Shown one piece after another: positions 15,245 through 17,206 of a stretch of DNA of 17,206 bases (position 1 is its first letter; the number at the start of each line of letters is the position of its first letter). Source of the DNA: Dechloromonas sp. (GTDB lineage: Bacteria > Pseudomonadota > Gammaproteobacteria > Burkholderiales > Rhodocyclaceae). The stretch lies in NCBI GenBank assembly GCA_017302355.1, contig JAFLDQ010000066.1, forward strand, positions 1 through 17,206, given 5' to 3'. The notes beneath the pieces were generated by a model. The model made no database searches. It had not been told where the DNA came from and saw nothing but the letters and a program-made list of their open reading frames with translations. The position numbers and the translations under genes are program-made.

Positions 15245-17008
15245 TCACATCGATTCCGGGCAGCTGACACCCAGGATTCCCAGACCATTGCGGATTACCT
15301 GACGGACCGCCGCGGCGAGCGCGACGCGCGCATCGCGCAGGGGGACATCGTCGACCAGCATGCGTTCGGCGTTATACCAGCCATGGAACTCGCCGGCCAG
15401 ATCCTTCAGGTAGAAGGCGATCAGGTGCGGCGCCAGGTCACGCGCCGCATTCTCGACGACATCGCGGAATTCCGCCAGCTTGTTGGCGAGGATCAGCTCG
15501 CGGGGACTGTCGAGACGCCTCAGGTCGGCGATGGCGAGCGATGCGAAATCGCCGTCCCACTGTGCGATGACCGAGCAGATGCGGGCGTGGGCGTACTGAA
15601 TGTAATAGACCGGATTCTCGTTGGTCTGGCTCTTGGCCAGATCGAGGTCGAAATCGAGATGCTGGTCCGACTTGCGCAACGCATAGAAGAAGCGGCAGGC
15701 GTCGTTGCCGACCTCGCCGCGCAGTTCGCGCAGCGTGACGAACTCGCCGGAGCGGGTGGACATCGAAGCCTTCTGGCCGTTGCGGTAGAGGACGGCGAAC
15801 TGGACCAGCGCCACATGCAGCTTGTCGGCATCGAGACCGAGCGCCCTGACGGCGCCGCTGACGCGCGGAATGTAACCGTGGTGGTCGGCGCCCCAGATGT
15901 TGATGATCCGGTCGAAGCCGCGTTCGAACTTGTTCAGGTGATAGGCGATGTCGGAAGCGAAATAGGTGTACACGCCGTTCTCGCGCTGGACGACACGGTC
16001 CTTTTCGTCGCCGAAGGCGGTCGACCGGAACCAGCGGGCGCCGTTCTGCTCGTAGAGATGGCCGTTCCGTCCCAGCAGGTCGACGCAACGCGCGACCAGT
16101 CCGGTGTCGAAAAGCGCCATTTCGGAGAACCAGACGTCGAACTCGACGCCGAACTCCTCCAGATCGCCGCGACAGTCGGCCAGTTGTTCCGCCAGCGCAT
16201 GCTGATGCACGTAGGTCCAGTCGGCCCCGAGCAGTTCCTTGGCGCGCGCGATCAGCGCATCGAGATGGAGTTCGCGCTGCTGCCTGGCCTCGTCGTCGGC
16301 GCGGTCGGCCTGCGGCAGGCCGGGAATGCCGGCGGTCAGCGCGACGGCGGAACGAACGTACTTTGCGCCGTGCGCCGCGGTCAATTGGTTCGCCATGTCG
16401 CGGACATAACCGCCCTGATAGGCGTTGGCGGGGAATGGCGCGGCGACGCCATGCTGCTCGAGGTAGCGCAGCCAGGTCGACAGACCGAGGATGTCCATCT
16501 GCCGCCCGGCGTCGTTGACGTAATACTCGCGCGTCACGTCCCAGCCGGCGAACGCCAGCAGGTTGGACAGCGACGCGCCATAGGCGGCGCCGCGGCCGTG
16601 GCCGACGTGCAGCGGGCCGGTCGGGTTGGCGGACACGAACTCGACCTGCACCTTGCGCCTGGCGCCGAGCTGCGAGCGCCCGAACCTGTCGCCCGCGATC
16701 AGGACGGCGCCGACGACATTGACCTTGGCCCGCGCATCGAGCGTGAAGTTGATGAATCCGGCCCCCGCCACTTCCGCCCGGGCGACCAGCGCCGACACCG
16801 GCAACTCGGCCAGCAGGCGATTGGCGAGTTCGCGCGGATTCTTCCTCAGCAACTTGGCCAGCTGCATCGCCAGGTTGGTGGCGAAGTCGCCATGCGTCGG
16901 GTCGCGCGGGCGCTCGAGGTGGATAGGCGTATCCGCCGCGGTCGGCGCTACGCTGGCCAGCGCCTGCTGCAGCAGGGCGGTCAGCTGTGATTTGACGTCA
17001 TGGGCCAT
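15245..17008 (-). CDS. argS: Arginyl-tRNA synthetase
   Basis: This class I synthetase charges tRNA-Arg with arginine. The 587-residue product has the N-terminal Arg-specific domain (HLERPRDPTHGDFATNLAMQLAK near 30-52) and FVSANPTGPLHVGHGRGA with the HIGH-type motif HVGH at 134-137. It also has YVNDAGRQ near 163-170, a KMSKS-like loop reading MSTRS at 416-420 (as in many bacterial ArgRS, where the usual lysine is missing), and a C-terminal DALR anticodon-binding domain beginning near NPVYYIQYAHARICSV. The length is normal for the family. ATG 17008 is only weakly preceded by a ribosome binding site (GTGAATCA), with a promoter about 30 bases upstream. It is the first gene of an apparent argS-SPOR-dsbA-SDR operon. 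Confidence 0.97.
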   Translation of the reverse strand: MAHDVKSQLTALLQQALASVAPTAADTPIHLERPRDPTHGDFATNLAMQLAKLLRKNPRELANRLLAELPVSALVARAEVAGAGFINFTLDARAKVNVVGAVLIAGDRFGRSQLGARRKVQVEFVSANPTGPLHVGHGRGAAYGASLSNLLAFAGWDVTREYYVNDAGRQMDILGLSTWLRYLEQHGVAAPFPANAYQGGYVRDMANQLTAAHGAKYVRSAVALTAGIPGLPQADRADDEARQQRELHLDALIARAKELLGADWTYVHQHALAEQLADCRGDLEEFGVEFDVWFSEMALFDTGLVARCVDLLGRNGHLYEQNGARWFRSTAFGDEKDRVVQRENGVYTYFASDIAYHLNKFERGFDRIINIWGADHHGYIPRVSGAVRALGLDADKLHVALVQFAVLYRNGQKASMSTRSGEFVTLRELRGEVGNDACRFFYALRKSDQHLDFDLDLAKSQTNENPVYYIQYAHARICSVIAQWDGDFASLAIADLRRLDSPRELILANKLAEFRDVVENAARDLAPHLIAFYLKDLAGEFHGWYNAERMLVDDVPLRDARVALAAAVRQVIRNGLGILGVSCPESM

Positions 17009-17037
17009 TGATTCACAGCGGAAAAAGCAAAGCGGGC

Positions 17038-17066
17038 ATTATACGCTGCCGCCGCCTGATTGTTCG
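17038..17066 (-). promoter_or_regulatory. Likely sigma-70 promoter of argS
   Basis: On the - strand a perfect -10 hexamer, TATAAT (17043-17038), lies 29 bases before the argS start. At a 17-base spacer the -35 position (17066-17061) reads CGAACA, matching the TTGACA consensus only in its last three bases. The strong -10, short leader and position make this the probable argS promoter; the weak -35 limits confidence. Confidence 0.65.
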
Positions 17067-17081
17067 GCGAGGGGGGAATCC

Positions 17082-17103
17082 CAAATTCCGCGATTGGAAT
17101 TTG
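17082..17103. repeat. Inverted repeat upstream of the argS promoter
   Basis: Perfect 8-bp arms, CAAATTCC (17082-17089) and GGAATTTG (17096-17103), are separated by 6 bases, giving an AT-rich dyad in otherwise GC-rich DNA, just upstream of the -35 position of argS. It could be an operator or the stem of a terminator; no T-run follows on either strand. The remaining bases to 17206 show no gene I can support. Confidence 0.5.
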
Positions 17104-17206
17104 ACGCCCTGCGGTGGCGGTTGAATTTGCTGGATTTGCGATGGTTTGGCGGGCTGGAGAGGGCCGATCTGCGGATTGTGTAGTGCTGGCGCGATCGACT
17201 TGATGC

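Noticed and set aside
14384..16990. An 868-codon open frame on the + strand opposite dsbA, SPOR and argS
   Set aside because: It is antisense to three confident genes; its length is explained by the base composition.
1..17206. CRISPR array, tRNA/rRNA genes, insertion sequences, toxin-antitoxin pairs
   Set aside because: No direct-repeat/spacer pattern, tRNA-like sequence, transposase or paired small ORFs was seen on either strand.

Overview
The window is visibly GC-rich and gene-dense. It looks like chromosomal DNA of a betaproteobacterium, probably Rhodocyclales-like (Accumulibacter/Dechloromonas/Azonexus type). This is inferred from protein similarity and from gene neighbourhoods (argS-SPOR-dsbA-SDR and thiS-thiG-trmB); no database search was possible. 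There is no tRNA, rRNA, CRISPR array, insertion sequence or phage gene.

Layout. Two genes lie on the + strand at the left. One is a long-type pyrophosphate-dependent 6-phosphofructokinase (pfp, running in from the left edge). The other is a membrane-anchored Mrr-type nuclease-fold protein with a C-terminal zinc ribbon. Everything from about 3190 to the right edge is on the - strand and falls into four blocks. In order of transcription they are: (1) argS, a SPOR-domain membrane protein, dsbA and a short-chain dehydrogenase, tightly packed behind a recognisable -10 box; (2) an OprB-type porin; (3) thiS-thiG-trmB-rdgC, with a 4-bp overlap between thiG and trmB; (4) a respiratory formate dehydrogenase-N operon, fdnG-fdnH-fdnI, followed by the maturation gene fdhE.

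The formate dehydrogenase region is the most informative part. The catalytic subunit looks like two ORFs separated by an in-frame TGA. That TGA falls at residue 196, inside a motif where formate dehydrogenases carry selenocysteine, and it is followed at the correct spacing by a bacterial SECIS-like hairpin. It is therefore one selenoprotein gene, not a pseudogene. Together the genes encode a Tat-exported molybdenum/tungsten and Fe-S catalytic subunit, a four-cluster electron-transfer subunit with a membrane tail, and a diheme cytochrome b that passes formate electrons to quinone. Between fdnI and fdhE lie a 67-bp cloverleaf-like palindromic repeat and a strong intrinsic terminator, so fdhE may be expressed separately from the structural genes.

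I found no clearly new multi-gene system. The points most worth following up are the Mrr-like protein whose expected catalytic lysine is a proline, the cloverleaf repeat, and the terminator placed before fdhE.
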